Shown here piece after piece: positions 7,752-15,421 of a stretch of 18,715 nt of DNA (within the stretch, counting starts at the first letter, position 1; each line of letters begins with the position of its first letter). The stretch covers positions 1-18,715 of the forward strand of contig JBBQXF010000095.1 in the NCBI GenBank assembly GCA_038209965.1, read 5' to 3'. The notes beneath the pieces were generated by a model. It saw nothing but the letters and a program-made list of their open reading frames with translations, had not been told where the DNA came from and made no database searches. Origin of the DNA: JALONO01 sp038209965 (GTDB lineage Bacteria > Bacteroidota > Bacteroidia > Cytophagales > Thermoflexibacteraceae). The position numbers were made by a program, and so were the translations under genes.

Positions 7752-9149
7752 ATGAAATGGTTGCTACCCCTTATCCCACTTTTGATCGGGCTGTGTTCAC
7801 GCAGCACCTGTGCCCAAGCACGCCAACAAACCGATAAGCTGGAAAGCGAGCGGGCCCAAAACCAAAAGAAGATTGCGGAAAGCGATCGAATCCTCAAAGA
7901 AACCCAAGACAATCGCCTAAACTCGGTTACCAAATTGCGTGATCTTGGCCAAAAGATAGCACAGCATTCTTCTTTTGTGGCGATTATGGACGAAGAAGTT
8001 AAATTTTTGGACAGGGAAATAGCTGACAATAAAAGTTTGATCGATGCCCTTGACAGTGATTTAGCTGCCCTGCGCAAAGAATACGGTGAACTGCTCTATG
8101 AGCAGTCGAAAGCCCGAAATGTCTTGGCCAAATTATCCTATCTGTTTGCCGCTGAGTCATTTAACCAAGCTGCGGCCAGGCTCCGATACCTGAACCAATT
8201 GGTCAAACTCCGCCACGACCAACTTTTACAAATCAAACGGGTGGCCGCGGCCCTCCGTTCCCGCCGCCAGCGCTTGGCCGACAATCGGGCACGCAAAGAA
8301 AATCTCCTAGAAATCCAGCGAACTGAGGCCGTTTCCATCGCCGGGATGAAAAAGGCACAGTCGGAAATGGTCGCGAAATTGCAGCAAAGAGAGGGCGCAA
8401 TACGCAAAGACCTCGCGAACCGGCAGCGAATTGACCGCGAAATAGCGGCGCAATTGACTGAATTACAGCTCAGACCCAAGTGGGAGGATGACTTTAATCC
8501 AAGCGAAGATAACAGTGCCAATGGGGCCAAGGTAAACAAGCCCAGCCGGCTTTCGCCCAAGATCAGCCCCGAGTCGCAAAAGGTGATAACTGTGAAACCA
8601 GTAGAGAATGCTTCGGTCGAGGGGCCAGTCAATAACCGGATCGGGGCGGTGGTCGATCCGCCCCGGGCCCAGCCATTCGTGGGCCTTGGCGGGCGGATGG
8701 TCATCTCCAACACGCCCAAACCAGAAAAGAGCAATTTTTCTGCATTCTCGGCTGGCAAGGCCAATTTGCCTTGGCCAGTAAATGAAGGGGTGATCACCGG
8801 TAAATTTGGCAAGCACGAGCACCCCGTTTTTGAGAAGGTGATGACCGAAAACTTGGGGGTTGACATCCGCACCAACCGCAATGAACCGGCCCGGGCGATC
8901 TTTGCCGGCAAAATAGTGTCCATCTCGCAAATGTCGGGCCTTGGCTATGTGGTCATGATTCGGCATGGGGAGTTCGTCACCGTCTATACCCGCCTCAAAA
9001 GCGTGTCGGTGGCAAAGGGCGCAACGGTGGGCATGAAAGACCAAATTGGGATTGTGGGCCTCAACGATGAGGGCTTTCCCGAATTGCAATTTCAAATCTG
9101 GCGAAACCAGACCCGCCTCAACCCCGAGGAGTGGTTGGCCAAGTATTAG
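7752..9149 (+). CDS. EnvC-like murein hydrolase activator: coiled coil plus degenerate LytM (M23) domain
   Basis: The product is a 465-aa exported protein. Residues 1-22 are a signal peptide (MKWLLPLIPLLIGL...CAQA). Residues about 23-220 are a long Lys/Glu/Arg/Gln-rich coiled coil, followed by a Pro/Ser/Asn-rich linker and a LytM/M23 fold at about 341-465 (WPVNEGVITGKFGKHEHP to LNPEEWLAKY). The zinc ligands of active M23 enzymes are mostly gone: HxGVD reads NLGVD, YxHL reads YTRL and HLHFEI reads ELQFQI. It is therefore probably not a hydrolase but, like E. coli EnvC, an activator of septal amidases. The frame is open to a TTG at 7740, but the ATG at 7752 gives a cleaner signal peptide. It may act with the AsmA-like protein encoded upstream. 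Confidence 0.85.
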   Translation: MKWLLPLIPLLIGLCSRSTCAQARQQTDKLESERAQNQKKIAESDRILKETQDNRLNSVTKLRDLGQKIAQHSSFVAIMDEEVKFLDREIADNKSLIDALDSDLAALRKEYGELLYEQSKARNVLAKLSYLFAAESFNQAAARLRYLNQLVKLRHDQLLQIKRVAAALRSRRQRLADNRARKENLLEIQRTEAVSIAGMKKAQSEMVAKLQQREGAIRKDLANRQRIDREIAAQLTELQLRPKWEDDFNPSEDNSANGAKVNKPSRLSPKISPESQKVITVKPVENASVEGPVNNRIGAVVDPPRAQPFVGLGGRMVISNTPKPEKSNFSAFSAGKANLPWPVNEGVITGKFGKHEHPVFEKVMTENLGVDIRTNRNEPARAIFAGKIVSISQMSGLGYVVMIRHGEFVTVYTRLKSVSVAKGATVGMKDQIGIVGLNDEGFPELQFQIWRNQTRLNPEEWLAKY

Positions 9150-9150
9150 A

Positions 9151-9819
9151 CTAACTCCGCCACAAAAAGGGGAACAGCAAATAGGATACGGCCACAATGA
9201 TGACATTGATGGCCAGCAAGGTCCCTATTTCGTCATAGCTCACACTTCGGGCCAAGCCATCAATGGCATTTTTGGCAACTTTCATCAGCAAGAGCAGCAT
9301 GGGCAGCACGATCGGAAAGCCCAACACTGCCATGAGTGTTGCGCTGTTGTTGGCCTTGGCCGCAATACCTGATACCATGGTCAATGCCGAGGAGAACCCC
9401 AAACTGCCGAGCAACATGTTGAAGAAAAACAAGCCGGTATCTTGCACCGGATTGTCCAGCACAAGGGAGTAAGTAGCATAGCCGATAAAGGACATCAGCA
9501 GCATCAAACCAGCATTGTAAATAATTTTGGACAAAATAATGCCTTCCGGACTGACCAGCATGTAATAATAATAGTAGCGTCCCTCTGGCTCTTGGACAAA
9601 GCTCTTAGCCACAACATTGGTGGCGGTAAACAGCAGGATGATCCAGAACAAGGCGTTCCATGTGATGGGGTTGAGTTGGTTGCGCTGCAAGTTGAAGCTC
9701 AGGTAGCAGACAAACACGGTACACACGATGTAGAGCAAAATCCCGTTGAAGGCATATTTGCGCCGCCACTCGATCAAAATCTCTTTTTGCAGCAACCCGT
9801 AAATTTCACGCAATAGCAT
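9151..9819 (-). CDS. ccmB: Heme exporter protein CcmB
   Basis: This 222-aa polytopic protein has about six membrane helices and the CcmB pattern: a short cytoplasmic N-terminus (LLREIYGLLQKEILIEWRRK), then helices, then the loop AKSFVQEPEGRYYYYYMLVSPEGIILSKI that links helices 2 and 3 in CcmB proteins. CcmB is the membrane subunit of the CcmAB(CD) ABC system that supplies heme to CcmE for cytochrome c maturation. No ccmA or ccmC gene lies in this window. The gene converges with the EnvC-like gene with a single base between stop codons, and follows the SpoIIE-type gene by 43 bp on the same strand, so co-transcription is possible although the functions differ. Confidence 0.9.
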   Translation of the reverse strand: MLLREIYGLLQKEILIEWRRKYAFNGILLYIVCTVFVCYLSFNLQRNQLNPITWNALFWIILLFTATNVVAKSFVQEPEGRYYYYYMLVSPEGIILSKIIYNAGLMLLMSFIGYATYSLVLDNPVQDTGLFFFNMLLGSLGFSSALTMVSGIAAKANNSATLMAVLGFPIVLPMLLLLMKVAKNAIDGLARSVSYDEIGTLLAINVIIVAVSYLLFPFLWRS

Positions 9820-9862
9820 CAGTTCCAGTTGGTAATGGCCTTGAAATTGGTTAAATAGCCTA

Positions 9863-11881
9863 TCAAACCCGCAATCCGATCAATAAAATATCGTCAGTCT
9901 GTCGCTGGTTCCCCTTCCAGTTTTTAAAATTGTCGAGCAGGCTGTCGCGTTGCTCCTGCATGGGCAGATCCAAGGAAGCGTTCAATAAATCCCGAAAGCG
10001 ACGTGCCCTAAATTTTTGATCCATCCCCCCGCCAAACTGATCGGCATAACCATCGGAAGTGAGGTAGAAGCTATCGCCCTTGGCCAAATAGAAGGATTGC
10101 AATTGATAGTTGCGCTTGGTGCTGTCATAGTGCAGATCGCCAATGGGCGAGCGCGACCCGCGCACCAAGGTGATCGGCTCCCTTCCCTGCCGGAGCAGGA
10201 GTGGCGTACGCGCACCGGCATATTCCAATCGGCCCGTGGCAGGAGCATAAATGCACGCGGCCATGTCCAACCCATCGTATAACTGGTCTTGGCGCTGGCG
10301 CAACACTTGCACCATGCGCAGGTGCATTTCGTCCAGCACCGTGGCGGTGGTCAAGTTGGGGACTTCATTGGTAATTTCCAACAGGAGGGAGTTGCACATG
10401 ACCGTTAAAAAAGCCCCGGGAACACCATGGCCAGTACAATCGCCGAGCACAATCAAGACCTCGTTCTGATCGGGGTGGTCGGGCGGGGCGGTTCCTTTCA
10501 GTTCGGTAAACCAACAGAAATCCCCGCTTACAATGTCACGGGGCAAATTAATGAGGAAATGATCGTAGAAAAAGCGCAACTGCTCGGGTTGGGGCGGGAA
10601 AATAGCGTCCTGGATCCGCCGGGCATAGACGATGCTGTCCGTCAGGTTGAGGTTGATTTGCTCGATCACTTGCTTTTGCTGGGCGATTTCATCCGATTTG
10701 GCCTGAATTTCCTTGTTGATGCTCAGTAAGCGGCGATTGGCCTTTTGTTTCAGATTGTTGCGGTTGACGAGCAGGGCCAGCGCCACCGCCGCCAGGGCAA
10801 TGACCAACAACAGGGACAGCACAATGATCTGGCGCAATTCGTTTTCTTTTTGCAATTTGATAATGGCCAGTTCTCGTTTGGCCGCGTCATAGCGCGCCTC
10901 GCTCTCGCTCTTTTGGCGGCGCGAGTTGCGGTTCAGCAAGCTGTCTTCAGCGGCTTTGTAATTACGGTACGACCGCAGCGCGGCCGGCAAATTGCCCGAT
11001 TGCTCATAAATATTGGTCAGGTTTTCGTAGGCATTGCGAATAATCGGCAATGCTTTGGCTTCTTGGCCGATGAACAACGCCTTGATAGCGCAATTGATCG
11101 CCTCTTCATACCGCTCTCTGGCCAGATAAACTTCGCTCAAGTTCAACAGGCCAGAAGCAATGCCGAACTGGTTGCGCGATTCCTCGCTAATGCTGATGCA
11201 TTCTTGGATGTATTTTTCCGCGTTGTCCAGGTTGTTGCGCTTGAGATATACTTTGCCCAAGTTGACCAAGGGCTTATAAATCACGTTTTTGTTCTTTCCT
11301 TCCCTGGCCGTCTCGAGCGAGGCAAGCAAAATGCTTAGCGCTTCCTCGTCTTTACCTTGGTTGCTCAAGATCAGGCCGCGCAAGTTTTGGGCTTCGGCCA
11401 ACGCATTCCTGTCCTTTTGGTTGCGCCGGAGCAGCTCCTCGCGCAGGGTAAACCGCAGGGCGGCATCAAAATCCATTAAAAAAAGGTAAGTAACCCCAAT
11501 TTTGTGCAAAGCATCAGCCTGAAGCGTGGTATCGTTGAGGTCCTCAGCCTCAATTTGGGCTTTGACAAAATTTTCCAACGCCTCTTTGGAGTCGCCCCGG
11601 CTCCGCTGCACCACGCCCAAGTTGATGCGCGACACCACGGCGGCTTTGCTAAAGTTGCCAGCAATGGCCAATTGGAGCGCTTCAGTGGCATATTCTGTAG
11701 CCTTGTTTTGGTCGCGGTCACGGTATTGCTCGGACAGCCGGTTGAGCAACTCAACCCGGGCCTCGCCGGTGGCTTTGCTCAGGGATGCCTCCAACCCCCC
11801 TCCATCGGTTTGGGCATGAACAAAACTGGGCCAAAACCCAAGGGCCAGCAAAAAATAGAAGGTGCAGGTTTTCCGGTTCAT
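9863..11881 (-). CDS. TPR-transmembrane-SpoIIE serine phosphatase
   Basis: The protein has 672 aa. Residues 1-24 are a signal peptide ending SFVHAQ. Residues about 40-320 hold six or so TPR-type helical repeats (examples AVVSRINLGVVQRSRGDSKEA and GLLNLSEVYLARERYEEAI). One membrane helix follows at 351-373, then a coiled-coil linker at about 375-430 with the Bacteroidota signature NLTDSIVYARRIQDAIFPP. The cytoplasmic SpoIIE/PP2C domain occupies about 440-672. Metal-site motifs are intact: SGDF (D454), GDCTGHG (D481), SDG (D610) and TDD (662-664). The layout suggests that periplasmic protein-protein sensing controls a phosphatase acting on anti-sigma-antagonist-like partners, as in RsbU-type systems. 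No such partner is encoded nearby. It is divergent from groES across 273 bp. Confidence 0.9.
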   Translation of the reverse strand: MNRKTCTFYFLLALGFWPSFVHAQTDGGGLEASLSKATGEARVELLNRLSEQYRDRDQNKATEYATEALQLAIAGNFSKAAVVSRINLGVVQRSRGDSKEALENFVKAQIEAEDLNDTTLQADALHKIGVTYLFLMDFDAALRFTLREELLRRNQKDRNALAEAQNLRGLILSNQGKDEEALSILLASLETAREGKNKNVIYKPLVNLGKVYLKRNNLDNAEKYIQECISISEESRNQFGIASGLLNLSEVYLARERYEEAINCAIKALFIGQEAKALPIIRNAYENLTNIYEQSGNLPAALRSYRNYKAAEDSLLNRNSRRQKSESEARYDAAKRELAIIKLQKENELRQIIVLSLLLVIALAAVALALLVNRNNLKQKANRRLLSINKEIQAKSDEIAQQKQVIEQINLNLTDSIVYARRIQDAIFPPQPEQLRFFYDHFLINLPRDIVSGDFCWFTELKGTAPPDHPDQNEVLIVLGDCTGHGVPGAFLTVMCNSLLLEITNEVPNLTTATVLDEMHLRMVQVLRQRQDQLYDGLDMAACIYAPATGRLEYAGARTPLLLRQGREPITLVRGSRSPIGDLHYDSTKRNYQLQSFYLAKGDSFYLTSDGYADQFGGGMDQKFRARRFRDLLNASLDLPMQEQRDSLLDNFKNWKGNQRQTDDILLIGLRV

Positions 11882-11970
11882 TCAATATTGTATAAAATCA
11901 AAATGGCAGCCAGCTTTGTTGCCAAAGGCAAACCCCAACATCCTATAAGCCTGTCCCCAAAAGTACACCC

Positions 11971-12027
11971 TTGTCATCAACCTGACAAATACTGACATTT
12001 ATTCTGGGGAAAACGGTAAAAGTGTCA
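11971..12027. promoter_or_regulatory. Cluster of TGTCA/TGACA half-sites between the phosphatase gene and groES
   Basis: TTGTCA (11971-11976) and TGACAA (11983-11988) form a perfect inverted repeat with a 6-bp spacer. Further half-sites occur at 11993-11997 (TGACA) and 12023-12027 (TGTCA). Four half-sites within 57 bp in a divergent intergenic region resemble an operator for a dimeric regulator. Which gene it would serve is unknown. No CIRCE (TTAGCACTC-N9-GAGTGCTAA) is present. Confidence 0.35.
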
Positions 12028-12154
12028 TGTTATGGCGTAATATTGCCCGGTTTTAGCCAGTGGCATTGAAAATGCTCAAGGTGAGGCCAGAGTGTTTCTT
12101 TATTTTGTTCCACAAAAAGTCAAAAATAACTAATTAATTAAATTATCAATAACA

Positions 12155-12433
12155 ATGTCGACTGTTAACATCAAGCCATTGGCAGACAGGGTTCTGGTTG
12201 AACCCGCTCCGGCAGAAGAAAAAACCGCAGCAGGGATCATTATTCCTGACACCGCCAAGGAAAAACCCCAGCGCGGTTCAGTGGTAGCCGTAGGATTGGG
12301 CAAAAAAGACGAGCCACTCACCGTAAAAGTGGGAGACTCCGTACTTTATGGTAAGTATGCTGGTACCGAAATCACCGTTGAGGGCAAAGAATACCTCATC
12401 ATGCGTGAATCAGACATTTTTGCTATCCTTTAA
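12155..12433 (+). CDS. groES: Co-chaperonin GroES
   Basis: This 92-aa protein shows the complete Cpn10 pattern: IKPLADRVLVEPAPAEEKT at the start, the mobile loop TAAGIIIPDTAKEKPQRG at about 24-41 with the conserved GIIIPD contact to GroEL, then GDSVLYGKYAGTEI and the end YLIMRESDIFAIL. It forms the heptameric lid of the GroEL folding chamber. groEL follows after 91 bp on the same strand, the usual operon arrangement. Confidence 0.98.
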   Translation: MSTVNIKPLADRVLVEPAPAEEKTAAGIIIPDTAKEKPQRGSVVAVGLGKKDEPLTVKVGDSVLYGKYAGTEITVEGKEYLIMRESDIFAIL

Positions 12434-12524
12434 TGGCTGCTCAATTGGCCAATTTGGGTTTCATTTTGACCAACGCAATCAACACACTGTAATCTAATTA
12501 GTAATTTAAAACGCTTTTATAAAA
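12434..12524. other. groES-groEL spacer with a 12-bp palindrome
   Basis: The 91-bp spacer contains the perfect palindrome AATTGGCCAATT (12443-12454) and the palindrome CTAATTAG before an A-rich start context. No T-run follows the first palindrome, so it is not a classical terminator. It might mark an RNA-processing or attenuation site. Confidence 0.3.
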
Positions 12525-14165
12525 ATGGCAAAGAAAATTTTATTCGACACCGATGCACGCGACAGGTTGAAAAGAGGCGTTGACACGCTGGCCGATGCCG
12601 TGAAAGTAACGTTGGGGCCCAAAGGCCGCAATGTGATCTTGGACAAGAAATTTGGTTCTCCGACCGTCACCAAAGACGGCGTAACAGTGGCCAAAGACAT
12701 TGAACTGAAAGATGCCGTTGAAAACATGGGCGCTCAGTTGGTGAAAGAAGTTGCTTCGAAAACTGCTGACAGCGCTGGTGATGGAACAACCACTGCTACC
12801 GTTTTGGCCCAATCGATCTTTGCCCACGGCATTCGCAACGTAGCGGCTGGCGCTAATCCAATGGATCTGAAGCGTGGCATTGACAAAGCTGTGGCCAAAG
12901 TGGTAGAACACCTCAAGGCTCAGTCCAAGACCATCAATACCACCGCTGAAATTGCCCAAGTGGCTACTGTATCAGCCAATAATGACGAAGAAATTGGCAA
13001 TATGATTGCCATGGCAATGGAAAAGGTGGGCAAAGACGGCGTTATTACCGTTGAAGAAGCCAAAGGTACCGAGACCGAAGTAAAAACCGTAGAAGGCATG
13101 CAGTTTGATCGCGGCTACCTCTCCCCCTACTTCGTGACCAACACCGAGAAAATGGAGGTTGAACTGGAAAACCCTTTCATCCTGATCTACGACAAAAAAG
13201 TTTCTTCCATGAAAGAATTGCTCCCTATTTTGGAGCAAGTGGCTCAATCTGGTCGCCCGCTGGTCATTGTGGCCGAAGACGTGGACGGCGAAGCATTGGC
13301 TACCTTGGTGGTCAACAAAATCCGTGGTGCATTGCGCGTAGCTGCCGTTAAAGCCCCTGGGTTTGGCGACCGCCGCAAGGCCATGCTGGAAGATATCTCT
13401 ATCCTGACTGGTGGTACCGTAATCTCTGAAGAGCGCGGCTACAAACTGGACAACGCTACCCTCGACTATTTGGGCAAAGCCGAAAAGATCATCATTGACA
13501 AGGACAACACCACCATTATCAATGGGGCTGGCCACAAAAATGACATTTCGGCCCGGATCGGTCAGATCAAAGCGCAAATCGAAATTACAACTTCGGACTA
13601 CGACAAGGAAAAAATGCAAGAGCGTTTGGCCAAGTTGTCGGGCGGAGTTGCCATCCTCTACATCGGTGCTGCCACCGAAGTGGAAATGAAAGAAAAGAAA
13701 GACCGCGTTGACGATGCCCTGCACGCTACCCGCGCCGCAGTGCAAGAAGGTGTAGTTGCTGGTGGTGGCGTAGCCCTCATCCGCGCTGCTGAAGCATTGT
13801 CCAAAGTGGAAACTGCCAACGAAGATCAAGAAACCGGCGTAAACATCATCCGTTTGGCTTTGGAGTCTCCCCTCCGCGCCATTGTGTTCAACGCAGGTGG
13901 CGAAGGTTCGGTAGTGGTACAAAAAGTGAAAGAAGGTTCTGGCGACTTTGGGTACAATGCCCGCGAAGACCGCTATGAGTCCATGTTTGCGGCCGGGGTA
14001 CTGGATCCTACCAAGGTAACCCGTTTGGCCCTCGAAAATGCCGCTTCGATCGCAGCGTTGTTGCTCACTACCGAATGTGTAGTGGCCGACGAGGCTGAAG
14101 AAGGTGGCTCTGGCGCTGGTGCTGGCCATTCGCACGGCGGTGGCGGCATGGGCGGCATGATGTAA
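12525..14165 (+). CDS. groL: Chaperonin GroEL
   Basis: This 546-aa protein is full length for Cpn60. It has the N-terminal equatorial motif VTLGPKGRNVILDKKFGSP, the nucleotide-binding GDGTTTATVLA at about 86-95, the apical-domain phrase KAPGFGDRRKAMLEDI near 280, the ARAAVQEG-type stretch (ATRAAVQEGVVAGGGVAL) near 410, and a Gly/Met-rich tail ending GGMGGMM with an unusual GHSH just before it. It forms tetradecameric rings that refold proteins with GroES and ATP. The gene ends 35 bp before a strong intrinsic terminator, so the operon is probably groES-groEL only. Confidence 0.98.
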   Translation: MAKKILFDTDARDRLKRGVDTLADAVKVTLGPKGRNVILDKKFGSPTVTKDGVTVAKDIELKDAVENMGAQLVKEVASKTADSAGDGTTTATVLAQSIFAHGIRNVAAGANPMDLKRGIDKAVAKVVEHLKAQSKTINTTAEIAQVATVSANNDEEIGNMIAMAMEKVGKDGVITVEEAKGTETEVKTVEGMQFDRGYLSPYFVTNTEKMEVELENPFILIYDKKVSSMKELLPILEQVAQSGRPLVIVAEDVDGEALATLVVNKIRGALRVAAVKAPGFGDRRKAMLEDISILTGGTVISEERGYKLDNATLDYLGKAEKIIIDKDNTTIINGAGHKNDISARIGQIKAQIEITTSDYDKEKMQERLAKLSGGVAILYIGAATEVEMKEKKDRVDDALHATRAAVQEGVVAGGGVALIRAAEALSKVETANEDQETGVNIIRLALESPLRAIVFNAGGEGSVVVQKVKEGSGDFGYNAREDRYESMFAAGVLDPTKVTRLALENAASIAALLLTTECVVADEAEEGGSGAGAGHSHGGGGMGGMM

Positions 14166-14199
14166 TCCCAATGGGTTGGCATCGCTAGTCATATTTCCC

Positions 14200-14236
14200 A
14201 GCCCCTGTCCGCTTCGGTGGACAGGGGCTCTTTTTT
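14200..14236 (+). terminator. Intrinsic terminator of groES-groEL with UUCG tetraloop
   Basis: The 11-bp perfect stem AGCCCCTGTCC / GGACAGGGGCT (14200-14210 and 14219-14229) is extended by a G-U and a C-G pair that close a UUCG tetraloop. It is followed by one C and then six Ts (14231-14236). Confidence 0.95.
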
Positions 14237-14287
14237 GGGTTTTTTGGGTGGTGGATTTGGGCACTGGCCAACTCCTCTGCACGATAC

Positions 14288-14306
14288 AGCGGGCGAAAAG
14301 CCCGCT
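14288..14306. repeat. Hairpin AGCGGGC-GAAAA-GCCCGCT, possible interspersed repeat
   Basis: The hairpin has 7-bp perfect arms around a GAAAA loop and no T-run after it. The right arm with its flank, GCCCGCTATG, resembles GGCCGCTATG at 186-195, which is also the right arm of a hairpin. This suggests a REP-like element present at least twice in the window. Confidence 0.5.
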
Positions 14307-14358
14307 ATGGCCCGATCTGACCACCTTCAACTGTGCTCATTTGGGGTGCTCTTTGTTC

Positions 14359-14384
14359 GCCCAATCGGTAGTTGGGCAATTTTT
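14359..14384 (+). terminator. Second terminator-like hairpin downstream of groEL
   Basis: The stem GCCCAA / TTGGGC (14359-14364 and 14372-14377) with a 7-nt loop is followed by AA and five Ts at 14380-14384. It is weaker than the groEL terminator. It could be a back-up site or end a small transcript from the 120 bases before it. Confidence 0.45.
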
Positions 14385-14720
14385 GCCACCTTCGTCGCAG
14401 AGGATGGATATTTGAGCTAACTTAGTGGAAGGCAGCACCGCGAGTGAGGCAGATCCAACGGTCTGGTCCGATCCCCAAGTCTATCCAGTTTGGCTGCGAT
14501 CAGGAATATGCCAGCCAATCGCGTTACGGTCGGGCCGCTCCTGCACAATCAGGTAAGCGATCTTCAACCCAACGTTGCCATTTTTACCCTAATCACAATT
14601 GGTTTTCTACTAAATGGAAGACCAAATCATTGAAAATTAGAATAATCAACCATTAAAATCGTTCAGCTCATTTTAGTCTTGGTGCCGTTGGGCCATTATA
14701 TACATCTTATCCGCAATCTG

Positions 14721-14726
14721 AGGAGG
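14721..14726 (+). promoter_or_regulatory. Strong Shine-Dalgarno AGGAGG of the DUF4230 gene
   Basis: AGGAGG lies 5 nt before the ATG at 14732 and decides that start. Most genes in this window lack such a site and have A-rich leaders instead, as is usual in Bacteroidota. Confidence 0.7.
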
Positions 14727-14731
14727 CATTT

Positions 14732-15352
14732 ATGATCAATCCGGCCCGTTTGTTCCCTTGGCTGCTCTCGCTCGTGCTGGGCGTGGGGCTGCTGTTGGCC
14801 CTGCGTTTGTCCACCAGTGACCCGGCGGGGGAACTCCCTGCCCAGGTAACCAAGTCGGTTTCTCTCATTGAAAAAATTGAGGCAGTGGGCAAACTTGAAT
14901 TGGTCAAATATCAGATCAAAGATGTGGTGGAGGTGACCAAGCCCAGCGGATCGGCCTACATTCCCGATGCCAAAGTACTGTTGATAGTGAGTGGCGAAGC
15001 TGTGGGCTGCCTAGACCTGACCAAAATGCAAGCGTCCCACGTGCGCGAAGGGGCCGACTCGGTGGTGGTGGAACTGCCCGCGCCCGAGCTATGCTACTAT
15101 AAAATTGACCATGCCAATTCCAAGGTGTACGACACCAAGTTCACCCTGCTCAACGGCGAGGCTGGGCTGGTGGACGAAGCCTATCGCAAGGCCGAGCAAC
15201 AGATCAAGGCATCAGCCGAATCGTTCCATATTTTGGAACAGACCAAGATCAACGCCCAGTTGGTATTGCGGCCGATGCTGGAACAGTTGACCGACAAAAA
15301 AGTTATTTTGGTGTTCATGCCCTCCCCGGCGAAGATCGGGCCGGTAAAGTGA
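14732..15352 (+). CDS. DUF4230 family membrane-anchored protein
   Basis: This 206-aa protein has an N-terminal hydrophobic anchor (about 8-26, FPWLLSLVLGVGLLLALRL). The soluble domain has the DUF4230 layout: a strand start around LIEKIEAVGKLELVKYQIKDVVEV, then KVLLIVSGEAVGCLDLTKMQ, then VVVELPAPELCYYKIDHANSKVYD, then a helical Lys/Glu/Ala-rich segment and KINAQLVLRPMLEQLTDKKVIL at the end. The family is common in Bacteroidota and Firmicutes and has no established function; it probably acts at the outer face of the cytoplasmic membrane. The gene stands alone, between the groEL terminator region and a long non-coding stretch. The family name is recalled from its motifs. Confidence 0.8.
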   Translation: MINPARLFPWLLSLVLGVGLLLALRLSTSDPAGELPAQVTKSVSLIEKIEAVGKLELVKYQIKDVVEVTKPSGSAYIPDAKVLLIVSGEAVGCLDLTKMQASHVREGADSVVVELPAPELCYYKIDHANSKVYDTKFTLLNGEAGLVDEAYRKAEQQIKASAESFHILEQTKINAQLVLRPMLEQLTDKKVILVFMPSPAKIGPVK

Positions 15353-15355
15353 GCC

Positions 15356-15421
15356 ATTGGGAAGGGAATAAACCGGGAAAGTGATTTGGGCGATCAACCC
15401 GCAGTGGCCTCCCAATTTTTT
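15356..15421 (+). terminator. Possible terminator of the DUF4230 gene
   Basis: ATTGGGA (15356-15362) and TCCCAAT (15410-15416) pair across a 47-nt loop that itself holds GGG...CCC. The right arm runs into TTTTTT (15416-15421). The long loop makes this weaker than a standard hairpin. Confidence 0.35.

Larger units (their letters stand above)
14237..14720. other. Gene-poor stretch with hairpins after groEL
   Basis: No convincing gene is present. Two hairpins are listed separately (14288-14306 and 14359-14384). The rest shows no codon-like structure or recognisable repeat, and its last 130 bases are AT-rich leader DNA for the DUF4230 gene. The TATATACATC at about 14697 looks like a -10 element of the ordinary sigma-70 type, but no good -35 partner could be fixed. 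Confidence 0.4.

Noticed and set aside
11882..12154. Search for a CIRCE element upstream of groES
   Set aside because: No TTAGCACTC/GAGTGCTAA repeat was found. A lone TTATTTTG at 12100-12107 resembles a -7 box, but no -33 element lies at the right distance.
12972..14330. 452-codon minus-strand open frame opposite groEL
   Set aside because: It is a shadow of the strongly biased groEL coding sequence. Its translation is rich in His, Phe and Gly without any family pattern.
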